Shown here piece by piece: positions 24,299-32,736 of a stretch of 61,423 bases of DNA. The position numbers and the translations under genes are program-made. The notes under the pieces were generated by a model. The model was not told where the DNA came from, ran no database searches, and worked only from the letters and a program-made list of their open reading frames with translations. This DNA is from Candidatus Thermoplasmatota archaeon (GTDB lineage: Archaea; Thermoplasmatota; SW-10-69-26; JACQPN01; JAJPHT01): positions 1 through 61,423 of the forward strand of contig DATLGO010000096.1 of NCBI GenBank assembly GCA_035540375.1. The letters run 5' to 3'. Position 1 is the stretch's first letter. Every line of letters begins with the position of its first letter.

Positions 24299-25279
24299 GT
24301 GGCATTGGTCGATCGGCGAGCGGACGACGAGACGGGACGACGCGAGGGCGTCGGGAACGGGGAGCGCGAACGCTATGGATCCCGCGAGCGCGGGGAAAGG
24401 GAGGGTGACGCCGCGGACGCGGGGGTCTGGACGTGGCTCGTCGGGATCGCGGGCGGGCTCGTGGCCGTTGCGGGTCTCGTGGCGGCCGTCCTCGTCTTCG
24501 CGGGCGGCGAAGCGGCGGGGGCCTCCAACGTCACCATCCTCGCCGCGCTCGCGGTGGCGACCGCCGTCATCGCCGGCGGAGGACTCGTCGTCGCCGCGGT
24601 GGTGCTGGGACGCTACGCGCGCGCGACGTCCATCGCGGACGCGCTCGAACGCCGCCTCGACGAAAGCGTGCCCCGGCACGCCGTCGCGCGTTCGGTTCTC
24701 GATCGATCCTTCGACGCGCGCTTCGCCGCGCTCGAGGCGGGCGCAGCCGACCTTCCCGCCATTCGATCGGCCGTGGCGGATCTCGATTCCCGCGCGACCG
24801 AGGCGGGGCGGGCGCTGAGCGGCGGCGACGAGGGAGCGTCGGAGGAGGGCGAAGCGTTGCGGCGTATCCCGACCTCGGCGCTTGCGGGCGTCACGGACGC
24901 GCAGGTCCGTCGCTACCGCGACGCGGGCGTGCGCACGACGTGGGAGCTTGCGGCGTCGGACCCGAGCGACCTCTCCCGGCGCGCGGACGTTCCTGAATCG
25001 ACCGTCCGGCGGCACCAGGCGATGGCGGAGCTCCTCACGCTCGACGACGTGGAGCCGGAGGACGCCGCCACGCTCGTTGCCGCGGGCGTCACGAGCGTGG
25101 AGGAGCTTGCGGGATCCGATCCGGATCGGCTCGCGGACGCGATCGCCGAGACGCCCGCCCCGTCCGGCGCCTCCACCATCTACATGCGCGACGTCGAGGC
25201 CTGGGTCGAGGGCGCCCGGCGCGAGCGCGCGCGCCTGAGCCGCCGCACCGAGGTGCCCGCGGGCGTCGAGCGGCCGTAG
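24299..25279 (+). CDS. Membrane-anchored helix-hairpin-helix protein
   Basis: 326 residues. A charged 40-residue N-terminus (Arg/Glu/Gly-rich) leads into two hydrophobic helices at about 43-68 and 78-102, then a helical cytoplasmic stretch, and at about 200-295 two DUF4332/HhH-like repeats (ALAGVTDAQVRRYRDAGV and DAATLVAAGVTSVEELAG). This arrangement could tie DNA or a protein partner to the membrane. It resembles the C-terminal domain of the partial protein at 2-640. Start GTG 24299; a GTTAACC element near 24263 may be the promoter. Confidence 0.75.
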   Translation: MALVDRRADDETGRREGVGNGERERYGSRERGEREGDAADAGVWTWLVGIAGGLVAVAGLVAAVLVFAGGEAAGASNVTILAALAVATAVIAGGGLVVAAVVLGRYARATSIADALERRLDESVPRHAVARSVLDRSFDARFAALEAGAADLPAIRSAVADLDSRATEAGRALSGGDEGASEEGEALRRIPTSALAGVTDAQVRRYRDAGVRTTWELAASDPSDLSRRADVPESTVRRHQAMAELLTLDDVEPEDAATLVAAGVTSVEELAGSDPDRLADAIAETPAPSGASTIYMRDVEAWVEGARRERARLSRRTEVPAGVERP

Positions 25280-25333
25280 GCCCCTGGTCCCCTGGCCGAC
25301 AGCCTGATGCTTGCGCGCGGCGGAGCGGTATCC

Positions 25334-25798
25334 ATGACCGCGGCTCCGCCCGCACCCCCGACGCTCGTCGCGCTCCTCAACGAGGAGGCCGCGCTCTCGC
25401 GCGGCCTCGCCGCCGCGGCCTCGCCCGATCGCGCGCGGGCGCGCGCCCTCGACGCGATGAGGAGCCGCGTCGCGTTCCCTTTCCGCGCCGTCTTCAAGGC
25501 GGTCGTGGTGGGCGAGCGCATCCTCGCCTCGGGACCGCTCGCGGTCGGCGAGGCCGGGCAGCGCCGGATGAAGATGCAGCCCGACCAGCGTTACCTCGAG
25601 GTCGCGCCCGAGGGCCTGACGCCGATCGCCTTCGAGATCCTCGGCCCCATCCTGGTGCCGAGCGCGCGGAACCTCATGGAAGGATCCGTGATCATGGCCG
25701 CGCTCGACGTGCTCGACCCTTCAAGGTACCCGATCGAGGGGCCGGGCCTCGTCGCCGACCTTCTCGACCTCAAGGTCCTGGTCGCGGTCGAGCCGTAG
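25334..25798 (+). CDS. Protein of unknown function
   Basis: About 154 residues. Codon use looks like its neighbours and the translation has mixed secondary structure: an N-terminal helix (LVALLNEEAALSRGLAAAA), then strand-rich sequence with conserved-looking MKMQPDQRYLEVAP and AFEILGPILVPSARN. There is no signal peptide and no known motif. ATG 25334 is chosen; ATG 25307 is possible. It overlaps the antiporter gene tail to tail by 78 bases, which supports the reading only weakly. Confidence 0.62.
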   Translation: MTAAPPAPPTLVALLNEEAALSRGLAAAASPDRARARALDAMRSRVAFPFRAVFKAVVVGERILASGPLAVGEAGQRRMKMQPDQRYLEVAPEGLTPIAFEILGPILVPSARNLMEGSVIMAALDVLDPSRYPIEGPGLVADLLDLKVLVAVEP

Positions 25799-27031
25799 GG
25801 TCGACCCGCGTCGCGCGAGGGCGACCTTCAGCGCGGGCGGCGTCACGAACGTCGTCACGATCACGACGAGGATGATCGCCGAGTATTCGGCCGCGCCGAT
25901 GCCCAGCGCGGTGAGCCCGAGACCGGCGAAGATGAGGCCCACCTCGCCGCGCGGAACCATGCCGACGGCGACGACGAGCTTCGAGACGCCCTTCTCCACG
26001 ACGCCGAGGCCGGCGGCGAGCTTGCCGAGGATGGCGATGACCGAGAGGAAGAGGCCGACCGCGATCATGAGGGGCCCGCCCGCTGCGAGCGCGCCGAGGT
26101 CCACGTGGAGGCCCATGACCGCGAAGAAGAACGGCGTGAAGATGGTCGCAAGAGGCCTCACGCCTTCGCGCAGCTCGCGGATGGGCGTGGACCCCGCGAG
26201 GACGAGGCCGGCCGCGAAGGCGCCCACGACGGCCGCGAGCCCCGTTTCGACCGCGAGGAAGGCGTAGCCGATCGCGACCGCGAAGCCCGCGGCAAGGGCG
26301 CTTCCCGCCGCGCCGTGGCGTTGCGCCCAACCGACGATCCGCGGCGCGAGGGCGAGCCCCGCGCCCACGAGGAGAACGAGGAAACCGACCGCGAGGCCGA
26401 TCTTGAGCGCGAGGCCCTCGGGCGAGAGCGCGCCGGCCGCGAGGGCCGAGACGACGGCAAGGATGATGAGGCCGACGACGTCGTCGAGGACGGCCGCGCC
26501 GAGGATGACGCGCGCATCGGGCGTCGAGAGGCGACCGAGATCCGCGAGGACGCGCGCCGTGATGCCGACGCTCGTCGCCGTGAAGGTCGCGCCGATGAAC
26601 ACGTGGAAGATGGCGGCATCGGGCCAGACGCCGAGCCTCGCGAGCAGCACGCTCGCTCCCACGCCCGCCGCGAACGAGACGACGACGCCGAGGATCGCGA
26701 CGAACACGGCGCTGCGGCCGACGCGCGTCATCTCGCGCAGATCGCTCGTGAGGCCGACCTCGAAGAGCAAAAGGATGACGCCGAGCTCGGCGACAAGGAG
26801 GAGCGCCTGCGAGGAGAGGATGAGGCCCCCGTCCCCCGAGGCGAGCGCGGAGCCGAGGTCCGGCGGCGCGATCCAGCCGAGAAGCGACGGCCCGAGCGCG
26901 ACGCCCGCAAGCAGCTCCCCCACGACGGCGGGTTGCCCGATCTTCTCGGCGACGACGCCGAGGAGGCGCGCGGCCGCGAGGACGACGAGCAGGTCGAGGA
27001 GGACCGCCCCCATCGCGCCGCCGCCAGCCAT
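25721..27031 (-). CDS. Cation/proton antiporter, CPA2 (KefB/NapA-like) family
   Basis: 436 residues with about twelve membrane helices. GQPAVVGELLAGVALGPSLLG near the start and the ion-binding pair in FIGATFTATSVGITARVL and VLDDVVGLIILAVV (two adjacent acidic residues) are typical of CPA2 exchangers. It probably exports Na+ or K+ in exchange for protons. There is no TrkA nucleotide-binding domain at the C-terminus; the last 30 residues are charged. ATG 27031 is chosen from CATAAAAG at 27056-27063 (28 bases away), rather than the upstream in-frame codons. Confidence 0.92.
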   Translation of the reverse strand: MAGGGAMGAVLLDLLVVLAAARLLGVVAEKIGQPAVVGELLAGVALGPSLLGWIAPPDLGSALASGDGGLILSSQALLLVAELGVILLLFEVGLTSDLREMTRVGRSAVFVAILGVVVSFAAGVGASVLLARLGVWPDAAIFHVFIGATFTATSVGITARVLADLGRLSTPDARVILGAAVLDDVVGLIILAVVSALAAGALSPEGLALKIGLAVGFLVLLVGAGLALAPRIVGWAQRHGAAGSALAAGFAVAIGYAFLAVETGLAAVVGAFAAGLVLAGSTPIRELREGVRPLATIFTPFFFAVMGLHVDLGALAAGGPLMIAVGLFLSVIAILGKLAAGLGVVEKGVSKLVVAVGMVPRGEVGLIFAGLGLTALGIGAAEYSAIILVVIVTTFVTPPALKVALARRGSTLRLDRDQDLEVEKVGDEARPLDRVP

Positions 27032-27113
27032 CGCGGGGGCGATGGTCGAAGGCGGCATAAAAGCGTGCTCTTGCGCTCGCAACCTTCAGGTCCCCGGGAG
27101 GTCTCATGGACGC

Positions 27114-27728
27114 GTGCGGTTCGCGCAGCTCAAGCTTGGCCCCATGGCGAACTTCTCGTACGTCTTCGGGGACGACGCGGGTCGCGGGGCGATCGTCGAC
27201 CCCGGATTCGAGCCCGAACGCCTCCTCGCGGAGGCCGACCGCCTCGGCCTCGCGGTGGAGCGCGTGCTGATCACGCACGGCCACGACGACCACGTGCGCG
27301 GCCTCGACCACGTCGTCCGCGCCACGCGCGCGAAGGTGGTGGCGCACCCCGATTCGCGCCTCCCGTTCGACGTCGCCACGACGCACGGAGGCGCCTTCCA
27401 CGTCGGGGCGCTCGAGGTGCGCGCTTGGCACACGCCCGGCCACCAGCCCGACGCGGTCTCCTTCGAGGTCGACCGCCGTCTGCTCTTCACGGGCGACACG
27501 CTCTTCATCGGGGAGTGCGGCCGCGCGGACCTCCCCGGGTCCGACCCGCGCGCGCTCCACGCGAGCCTCCTCGGCGTCCTCGCGTCCCTCCCCCGGCACC
27601 TCGAGGTGTATCCCGGCCACGACTACGGGCCCCTCCCGCACGCGACGCTCGGGCACGAGTTCGAATCGAACTACACCCTCGAGCCGCGCGATGTCGAGGC
27701 CTTCGTGCGCTTCATGGCCGAGCCGTGA
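27114..27728 (+). CDS. Metallo-beta-lactamase fold hydrolase, glyoxalase II-like
   Basis: 204 residues. Metal motifs: LITHGHDDHVRGL, the downstream His in WHTPGHQPDAV, Asp in LLFTGDTLFIG, and VYPGHDYGP. The arrangement and the CGRADLPGSDP segment are typical of glyoxalase II and persulfide-dioxygenase-like enzymes. The true substrate in archaea is usually not known. GTG 27114 follows a GGGAGGT ribosome-binding site, unlike the many leaderless genes here. The EamA gene follows, separated by 40 bases. Confidence 0.88.
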   Translation: MRFAQLKLGPMANFSYVFGDDAGRGAIVDPGFEPERLLAEADRLGLAVERVLITHGHDDHVRGLDHVVRATRAKVVAHPDSRLPFDVATTHGGAFHVGALEVRAWHTPGHQPDAVSFEVDRRLLFTGDTLFIGECGRADLPGSDPRALHASLLGVLASLPRHLEVYPGHDYGPLPHATLGHEFESNYTLEPRDVEAFVRFMAEP

Positions 27729-27768
27729 GCGGGAGAAGACTCAAGGCGGAGTGGCCCGTCACGCCGAC

Positions 27769-28644
27769 GTGGCCGAGCGCGCCCCCCTCCGGGTCCACCT
27801 CGTCATGCTCGCGGTCGTCGCGACGTGGGGCGCCGCCTTCACGGCGATCAAGATCGGACTCGAGGCGCTATCCCCGTGGCATCTCACGCTCTACCGCTTC
27901 GCGGTCGCCGCCCCCCTGTTCGCGGCGCTCCTCGTCCTCGCGGGCGTCCCGCGCTTCGACCGCGCGGACCGGTGGAAGATCGCGTTCGTCTCGGTCTTCT
28001 CCGTCGCGGGCTACCACTTCGCGTTGAATTACGGCGAGACGGCGGTGAGCGCGGGGACGGCCGCGATCGTCGTCGCGACCAGCCCGCTCTGGACCGCCCT
28101 CATCTCGGCCCGCCTCCTGCGGGAATCGATCACGTCGTTCAAGCTTGCGGGCATCGCGCTCGCGCTCGCGGGCGTCGTCGTCACGGTGACGCTCGGGGCG
28201 GGACGCGCGATCGACGTCTCGTACGGGTTGGGCGCCCTCGTCGTGCTCATGGCGCCCATCGTGTGGGCCTGCGTGAGCGTCGTCTCGAAGCCGCTCGTGC
28301 TGCGCTACGGAGCCATCCCGTTCTCGGCGTCGACGACGCTTCTCGGCACCGCCCTTCTCCTTCCCATCCTCGCGCTCGGGCCCGGGCCGGTCCTCGCGCT
28401 TCCCGCGGGAGCCGCGCTCGCGGTGCTCTTCCTCGGCCTCTTCGCGACCGTCGGCGGGTACGTCGGCTTCAACTACGCCCTCCGCCATCTGACCCCGACG
28501 GAGACCATGGCCTACGTCTACCTCAACCCGCTCTTCGCGCTCCTTTGGGGCGCGCTCTTCGCGGGCGAGGCGCCCACCGCGTTCGTCCTCGCGGGCGCGG
28601 CCCTCGTGCTTGCGGGCGTGGCCCTCGTCAATTGGAGGCGCTGA
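27769..28644 (+). CDS. EamA/DMT family transporter
   Basis: 291 residues with ten hydrophobic helices arranged as two EamA repeats; ATWGAAFTAIKIGLEALSPW near the start and ALRHLTPTETMAYVYLNPLFA in the second half are typical. The family exports metabolites such as amino acids or their derivatives. GTG 27769 lies 26 bases from CTCAAG at 27740-27745; GTG 27751 is an alternative with a shorter spacing. The Cys/Met PLP enzyme starts 1 base after the stop, so amino-acid export could be linked to it. Confidence 0.9.
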   Translation: MAERAPLRVHLVMLAVVATWGAAFTAIKIGLEALSPWHLTLYRFAVAAPLFAALLVLAGVPRFDRADRWKIAFVSVFSVAGYHFALNYGETAVSAGTAAIVVATSPLWTALISARLLRESITSFKLAGIALALAGVVVTVTLGAGRAIDVSYGLGALVVLMAPIVWACVSVVSKPLVLRYGAIPFSASTTLLGTALLLPILALGPGPVLALPAGAALAVLFLGLFATVGGYVGFNYALRHLTPTETMAYVYLNPLFALLWGALFAGEAPTAFVLAGAALVLAGVALVNWRR

Positions 28645-28645
28645 C

Positions 28646-29830
28646 GTGACGACGTGGCGGGAAGCGACGAAGAGCGTGCACGGCGACGACACGGGTCCGC
28701 GGGAAGGACCCGTCACGACCCCCATCGCGCAGACGAGCACCTTCGGATTCCTGGACACGCAGGCGATCGACGACCTCTATGAAGGACGCCGCGAGGGGCA
28801 CGCCTACTCGCGGTACTCGAATCCCACCGTCGCGTCGGCCGCGCGCCGCGTCGCCGTGCTCGAGGGCGGGGAAGCGGGGATCCTCACGGCCTCGGGCATG
28901 GGCGCGGTCACGGCCATCGTCCTCGCCCATGCGAAGGCCGGGGGCCGCATCCTCGCGGTCCAGGACACCTACGGGGGGACGACCGCGCTCTTCGAGCGGA
29001 TCCTTCCCCGCTTCGGCGTCAGGGTCGACCGGTTCCCGACGGCCGACGCGAAAAGCCTCGAACGGGCGCTCGCGGACGGGGGCGCCGACCTCGTGTGGCT
29101 CGAAAGCCCCACGAATCCCACGCTCCGCCTCGTCGATCTCGACGCCGTCTCCGCCATCGCGCGCGACGCGGGCGTCCCGACGGCGATCGACAGCACGTTC
29201 GCGTCGCCGATCAACGCGAAGCCCCTCGCGCACGGCATCGACGTCGTGATGCACAGCGCGACGAAATACCTCGGCGGGCACGCGGACCTCACGCTCGGCG
29301 CGATCGTCGCCTCGCGAAAGCGCCTCGCGGCGATCGAGGCGGTCGCGAGGACGCTCGGCGCGACGCCGGATCCCCACGCGGCCTTCCTCCTCGAGCGCGG
29401 CCTCAAGACGCTCGAGCTGCGGGTGAAGCGCGCGAACGCGAACGCGCAGTCGCTCGCCGAGTGGCTGGAGCGCCACCCCAAGGTCGCGCGCGTCCACTAC
29501 CCGGGCCTCCTGTCGCACCCCCAGCACGCGCTCGCGCGCCGCGTCATGCCGGGCGGCGGGGGCGGCGTCGTCTCCTTCGACCTCAAGGCGGGGACGAAAG
29601 CCGCCGCGGTCGCCTTCGCCGACGCGCTGAGGCTCGTCCGCAACGCCGCGAGCCTCGGCGGGGTCGAGAGCCTCGTGACGCTGCCCGTCGTGCAGTCGCA
29701 CCGCTCGCTCTCGCCGCAGCAGCTGGCCGCCTCCGGCATCACCCCGGGGACCGTGCGCCTCGCGTGCGGCGTCGAGGACGTGGGCGACCTCCGGGCGGAC
29801 CTCGACCAGGCGCTTGCGAAGGTCCCGTGA
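28646..29830 (+). CDS. Cystathionine gamma-synthase/gamma-lyase family PLP enzyme
   Basis: 394 residues. Motifs of the trans-sulfuration family: YSRYSNPTVASAARRVAVLEGG, the phosphate-binding ASGMGAVTA, WLESPTNPTLRLVD and the PLP lysine in MHSATKYLGGHAD; VESLVTLPVVQSHRSL lies near the end. Members make or break cystathionine, homocysteine or methionine; the exact reaction cannot be fixed. GTG 28646 has GGAGG ten bases upstream. It is probably co-transcribed with the EamA transporter. Confidence 0.92.
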   Translation: MTTWREATKSVHGDDTGPREGPVTTPIAQTSTFGFLDTQAIDDLYEGRREGHAYSRYSNPTVASAARRVAVLEGGEAGILTASGMGAVTAIVLAHAKAGGRILAVQDTYGGTTALFERILPRFGVRVDRFPTADAKSLERALADGGADLVWLESPTNPTLRLVDLDAVSAIARDAGVPTAIDSTFASPINAKPLAHGIDVVMHSATKYLGGHADLTLGAIVASRKRLAAIEAVARTLGATPDPHAAFLLERGLKTLELRVKRANANAQSLAEWLERHPKVARVHYPGLLSHPQHALARRVMPGGGGGVVSFDLKAGTKAAAVAFADALRLVRNAASLGGVESLVTLPVVQSHRSLSPQQLAASGITPGTVRLACGVEDVGDLRADLDQALAKVP

Positions 29831-29913
29831 TCGCGATTCCGGCGGTCGACCGCGAAGATTCAAATAGCGGGCGGCGATAGGGAAGGCCAGCAAACCCAGG
29901 CTCACGAAAGAGC

Positions 29914-29926
29914 AGTGTTTAAATAT
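29914..29926 (+). promoter_or_regulatory. Strong TATA box of psmB
   Basis: GTTTAAATATCG is the most canonical TATA box in this part of the window. Start of transcription is expected near 29947, leaving a leader of about 33 bases with a GAAGGGA ribosome-binding site before the ATG at 29980. Confidence 0.75.
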
Positions 29927-29979
29927 CGTCGCATTGATGGCGGCGTGCTCGTTCTGAGTCATTTTTGAAGGGAGCATCC

Positions 29980-30636
29980 ATGCAGCCGTTCACCCAGGAC
30001 CCCATCCAGGCCACCAAGACGGGAACCACGACGGTCGGCATCGTCTGCAAGGACGGCGTCGTCATGGGCGCCGACATGCGCGCCACGATGGGGCACCTCA
30101 TCTCCCACAAGGAGACCCAGAAGCTCTTCCGCATCGACGACCACCTCGGCATGACCATCGCCGGCCTCGTCGGCGACGCGCAGGTCCTCGCCCGGTGGCT
30201 CACCGCGGAAGTCGAGCTCTACAAGGTCAAGCGCAACGCCGACATGAGCGTCAAGGCCGCGGCGACCCTGATGAGCAACGTCATGAACCAGCGCAAGTTC
30301 GCGCCGTTCTACGTGCAGCTCCTCGTCGGCGGCATCGACCTCGAAGGCGGGCACATGTACTCCCTCGACGCGGCCGGCGGCTCCATCCCCGACAAGTACG
30401 CGACGACGGGCTCCGGCTCGGTCTTCGTGTACGGCGTCCTCGAGGACCGCTACGAGGACGACCTGAGCGTCGACGACGGCCTGAACCTCGCGATCCGCGG
30501 CATCAGCGCCGCGATGAAGCGCGACAGCGCCTCGGGCGACGGCATGTCGGTCGCGGCCATCACCAAGAAGGACGGATTCAAGCGCCTCGAGAAAGAGGAG
30601 ATCGACCGCAGGAAGAAGAAGATGGGCCTCAAGTAA
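29980..30636 (+). CDS. psmB: Proteasome beta subunit
   Basis: 218 residues. A 15-residue propeptide ends in TKTG, and the mature chain would begin at Thr16 ([20 protein letters not shown]), the N-terminal nucleophile, with Asp and Lys of the active site in [12 protein letters not shown] and the following KLFRI region. [16 protein letters not shown] and the tail [13 protein letters not shown] are also typical. It forms the catalytic rings of the 20S proteasome. The alpha subunit is not in this window. A hairpin spanning the stop codon and U-rich tracts follows. Confidence 0.97.
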   Translation: MQPFTQDPIQATKTGTTTVGIVCKDGVVMGADMRATMGHLISHKETQKLFRIDDHLGMTIAGLVGDAQVLARWLTAEVELYKVKRNADMSVKAAATLMSNVMNQRKFAPFYVQLLVGGIDLEGGHMYSLDAAGGSIPDKYATTGSGSVFVYGVLEDRYEDDLSVDDGLNLAIRGISAAMKRDSASGDGMSVAAITKKDGFKRLEKEEIDRRKKKMGLK

Positions 30637-30668
30637 GGCCCATCTTTTCCCTGTTTTCTCCTCTTTTC
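30621..30668 (+). terminator. Stop-codon-spanning hairpin plus U-rich terminator of psmB
   Basis: GATGGGCCT (30621-30629) pairs perfectly with 30636-30644 around the loop CAAGTA, so the TAA stop lies in the hairpin. It is followed by TTTTCCCTGTTTTCTCCTCTTTT (several T runs up to 30667), which fits both intrinsic and aCPSF1-dependent archaeal termination. The gene for aCPSF1 is the next one downstream. Confidence 0.7.
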
Positions 30669-30708
30669 GGGCGCCTCACCAGCCCCACGCTCCAAGAGTT
30701 GTTCAACC

Positions 30709-32619
30709 ATGGGTGTCGAAGACCTGCTCCGCGAGATCTCCGAGGAAGTCAAGAAGGAGATCCCGGCCTCCGTCGAGATCACGGACATCGAATTCGAGGC
30801 CGCCGTCCTCGTCATCTACACGAAGCACCCCGAGCGCTTCGCCTCCGACGAGGACCTCGTCCGCCGCCTCGCGAAGAAGCTGCGCAAGCGCGTCGTCGTG
30901 CGCCCGGACCCGAGCGTCCTCGCGCCGCTCGAGAAGGCCGAGAAGCGCGTGCGGGACATCGTTCCCGCCGAGGCGGAGATCACGGAGCTCTATTTCGAGC
31001 CCGACATCGGCGAGGTCATCATCGAGGCCCGCAAGCCCGGTCTCGTCATCGGTCGGCACGGCTCCACGCTCAACGACATCAAGAAGGAGATCGGCTGGGC
31101 GCCGCGCGTCGTGCGCACGCCCCCCATCCCGTCGAAGACGGTGAAGGAGATCCGCGACTATCTGCGCACGGTCTCCGACGATCGGAAGGACTTCCTCCGC
31201 AAGGTCGGCCGCCGCATCTACCGCGGCTCCGTGAAGGAGGAGCAGTGGGTCCGCTGGACGAGCCTCGGCGGCTACCGCGAGGTCGGCCGCTCGTGCCACC
31301 TCCTGCAGACGCAGGACTCGAAGATCCTCATCGACTGCGGCGTCAACTTCTCGAACGACGACAAGGCGACCCCCTACCTGCACCTCGGCGAGGTCTGGCC
31401 CCTCTCGAGCCTCGATGCGGTCGTGCTCACGCACGCCCACATGGATCACTGCGGCCTCATCCCGCTCCTCTACAAGTACGGCTACGACGGGCCCGTGTAC
31501 TGCACGCCCCCGACGCGCGACCTCTCGGTGCTCCTGCAGATGGACTACATCAAGATCGCCGCGGCGGAGGGCAAGAAGCCCCCGTACGAGTCCGACCACA
31601 TCCGCAAGTGGGTCCAGAACGCGATCACGCTCGACTTCGGCGACACGACCGACATCGCGCCCGACGTGAAGCTCACGTTCTCGAACTCGGGCCACATCCT
31701 CGGATCCGCGGTCTCGCACTTCCACATCGGCGACGGCTTCTACAACGTGTGCTGCACGTCGGACATGAAGTACGAGCGCACGTGGCTCTTCAACCCCACG
31801 AACAACAAGTTCCCGCGCCTCGAGGCCCTCATCATGGAGGCCACGTACGGCGGGCGCAACGACTTCCAGCCGACCCGCCAGCAGGCGACCGAGCAGCTCA
31901 AGGAGATCATCGCCCGCACGATCAACCGCGGGGGGCGCGCGATCATCCCGTGCTTCGCGGTCGGCCGCAGCCAGGAGGTCATGATCGTGATCGAGGAGCT
32001 CGTGAAGCGCGGCGACATCCCGCGCGTCCCGACCTACCTCGACGGCATGATCTGGGAAGCGACCGCGATCCACACGGCGTACCCGGAGTACCTGAACAAC
32101 CAGCTCCGCAACCAGATCTTCCACGAGGGCGAGAACCCGCTCCTCTCGGACATCTTCATCCGCGTCGACTCCCAGGAGACGCGCCGCAAGATCCTCGCCT
32201 CCGAGGAGCCCTGCATCATCCTCGCGACGTCGGGCATGATGACGGGCGGCCCCGTCATGGAGTACTTCAAGGAGTGGGCGGGCGACCGCCGCTCCACGCT
32301 CGTGTTCGTCGGTTTCCAGGCCGCGGGCACGCTCGGCAAGCGCGTCCAGCAGGGCATGGGCGAGCTCCCGATGGCCGAGGGCGGCAAGAGCCGCGTCCTC
32401 CGCATCGAGTGCGGCGTCGAGACCATCGACGGCTTCTCGGGCCACTCCGACCGCCGGCAGCTCATGAACTACGTGAACAACATCTCGCCGAAGCCCGACA
32501 AGGTCATCACGATGCACGGCGAGGAGTCGCGCTGCGTGGACCTCGCGTCGTCCATCCACAAGAAGTACCACATCCAGACGTGGGCGCCCTACAATTTGGA
32601 AACGATTCGCCTCAAGTAG
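30709..32619 (+). CDS. aCPSF1 / FttA, KH-domain beta-CASP ribonuclease and transcription terminator
   Basis: 636 residues. Two N-terminal KH domains (about 1-70 and 75-145, with VIGRHGSTLNDIKKEIGW) precede the metallo-beta-lactamase core: LTHAHMDHCGLIPLL, SNSGHILGSAVS, CTSDMKYE, then the beta-CASP insert and GFSGHSDRRQL, VITMHGEESRC. The protein cleaves nascent RNA at U-rich sites and releases RNA polymerase. Length and order match the archaeal family. It ends in the motif LETIRLK; the last codons and stop are part of a 65-bp palindrome that is repeated just downstream. Confidence 0.97.
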   Translation: MGVEDLLREISEEVKKEIPASVEITDIEFEAAVLVIYTKHPERFASDEDLVRRLAKKLRKRVVVRPDPSVLAPLEKAEKRVRDIVPAEAEITELYFEPDIGEVIIEARKPGLVIGRHGSTLNDIKKEIGWAPRVVRTPPIPSKTVKEIRDYLRTVSDDRKDFLRKVGRRIYRGSVKEEQWVRWTSLGGYREVGRSCHLLQTQDSKILIDCGVNFSNDDKATPYLHLGEVWPLSSLDAVVLTHAHMDHCGLIPLLYKYGYDGPVYCTPPTRDLSVLLQMDYIKIAAAEGKKPPYESDHIRKWVQNAITLDFGDTTDIAPDVKLTFSNSGHILGSAVSHFHIGDGFYNVCCTSDMKYERTWLFNPTNNKFPRLEALIMEATYGGRNDFQPTRQQATEQLKEIIARTINRGGRAIIPCFAVGRSQEVMIVIEELVKRGDIPRVPTYLDGMIWEATAIHTAYPEYLNNQLRNQIFHEGENPLLSDIFIRVDSQETRRKILASEEPCIILATSGMMTGGPVMEYFKEWAGDRRSTLVFVGFQAAGTLGKRVQQGMGELPMAEGGKSRVLRIECGVETIDGFSGHSDRRQLMNYVNNISPKPDKVITMHGEESRCVDLASSIHKKYHIQTWAPYNLETIRLK

Positions 32620-32648
32620 AGGCGAATCGTCGGAAAATTGGAGGGTGC
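32584..32648. repeat. 65-bp palindrome across the aCPSF1 stop codon, copy 1
   Basis: Positions 1-14 of this element pair with 52-65 and positions 19-29 with 37-47, leaving a symmetric GGA/GGA internal loop and a 7-base loop that contains the stop codon. The first 36 bases encode APYNLETIRLK and TAG. It aligns without gaps to 32672-32736: 46 of 65 positions are identical. Six of the changed pairs are compensatory. It probably forms an RNA hairpin at the mRNA 3' end. Confidence 0.85.
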
Positions 32649-32670
32649 GAACGAGCCCGCAGGCTCGTTC
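32649..32670. repeat. Perfect hairpin with CGCA loop between the two palindromes
   Basis: GAACGAGCC-CGCA-GGCTCGTTC is a perfect 9-bp inverted repeat that sits exactly between the two 65-bp copies. The same CGCA loop recurs in the hairpin cluster at 50743-50879. Confidence 0.75.
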
Positions 32671-32671
32671 A

Positions 32672-32736
32672 GCGCCGTATAACCTGGAGACGATCCGGCT
32701 CAAATAGGCCCGGATCGTCGGAAGGTCATACGGCGC
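32672..32736. repeat. 65-bp palindrome, downstream copy 2 with an orphan coding tail
   Basis: It still reads APYNLETIRLK-stop with nine silent differences from copy 1, although no gene precedes it. It folds into the same two-part hairpin. A competing hairpin, TACGGCGC (32729-32736) with 32742-32749, would use its 3' arm. It may be the remnant of the 3' end of a diverged aCPSF1 gene left after gene replacement or duplication. From 32620 to 32895 there is no protein gene. Confidence 0.85.

Noticed and set aside
25770-27656. Very long reading frames opposite or beside the antiporter and metallo-hydrolase genes
   Set aside because: They are Arg/Gly/Pro-rich, without domains, and overlap genes with clear family motifs; such shadows are common in GC-rich DNA.
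32584-32736. Paired palindromes as attachment-site direct repeats of an integrated element
   Set aside because: They are only 23 bases apart, differ at 19 positions and no integrase is near; the covariation points to RNA structure.
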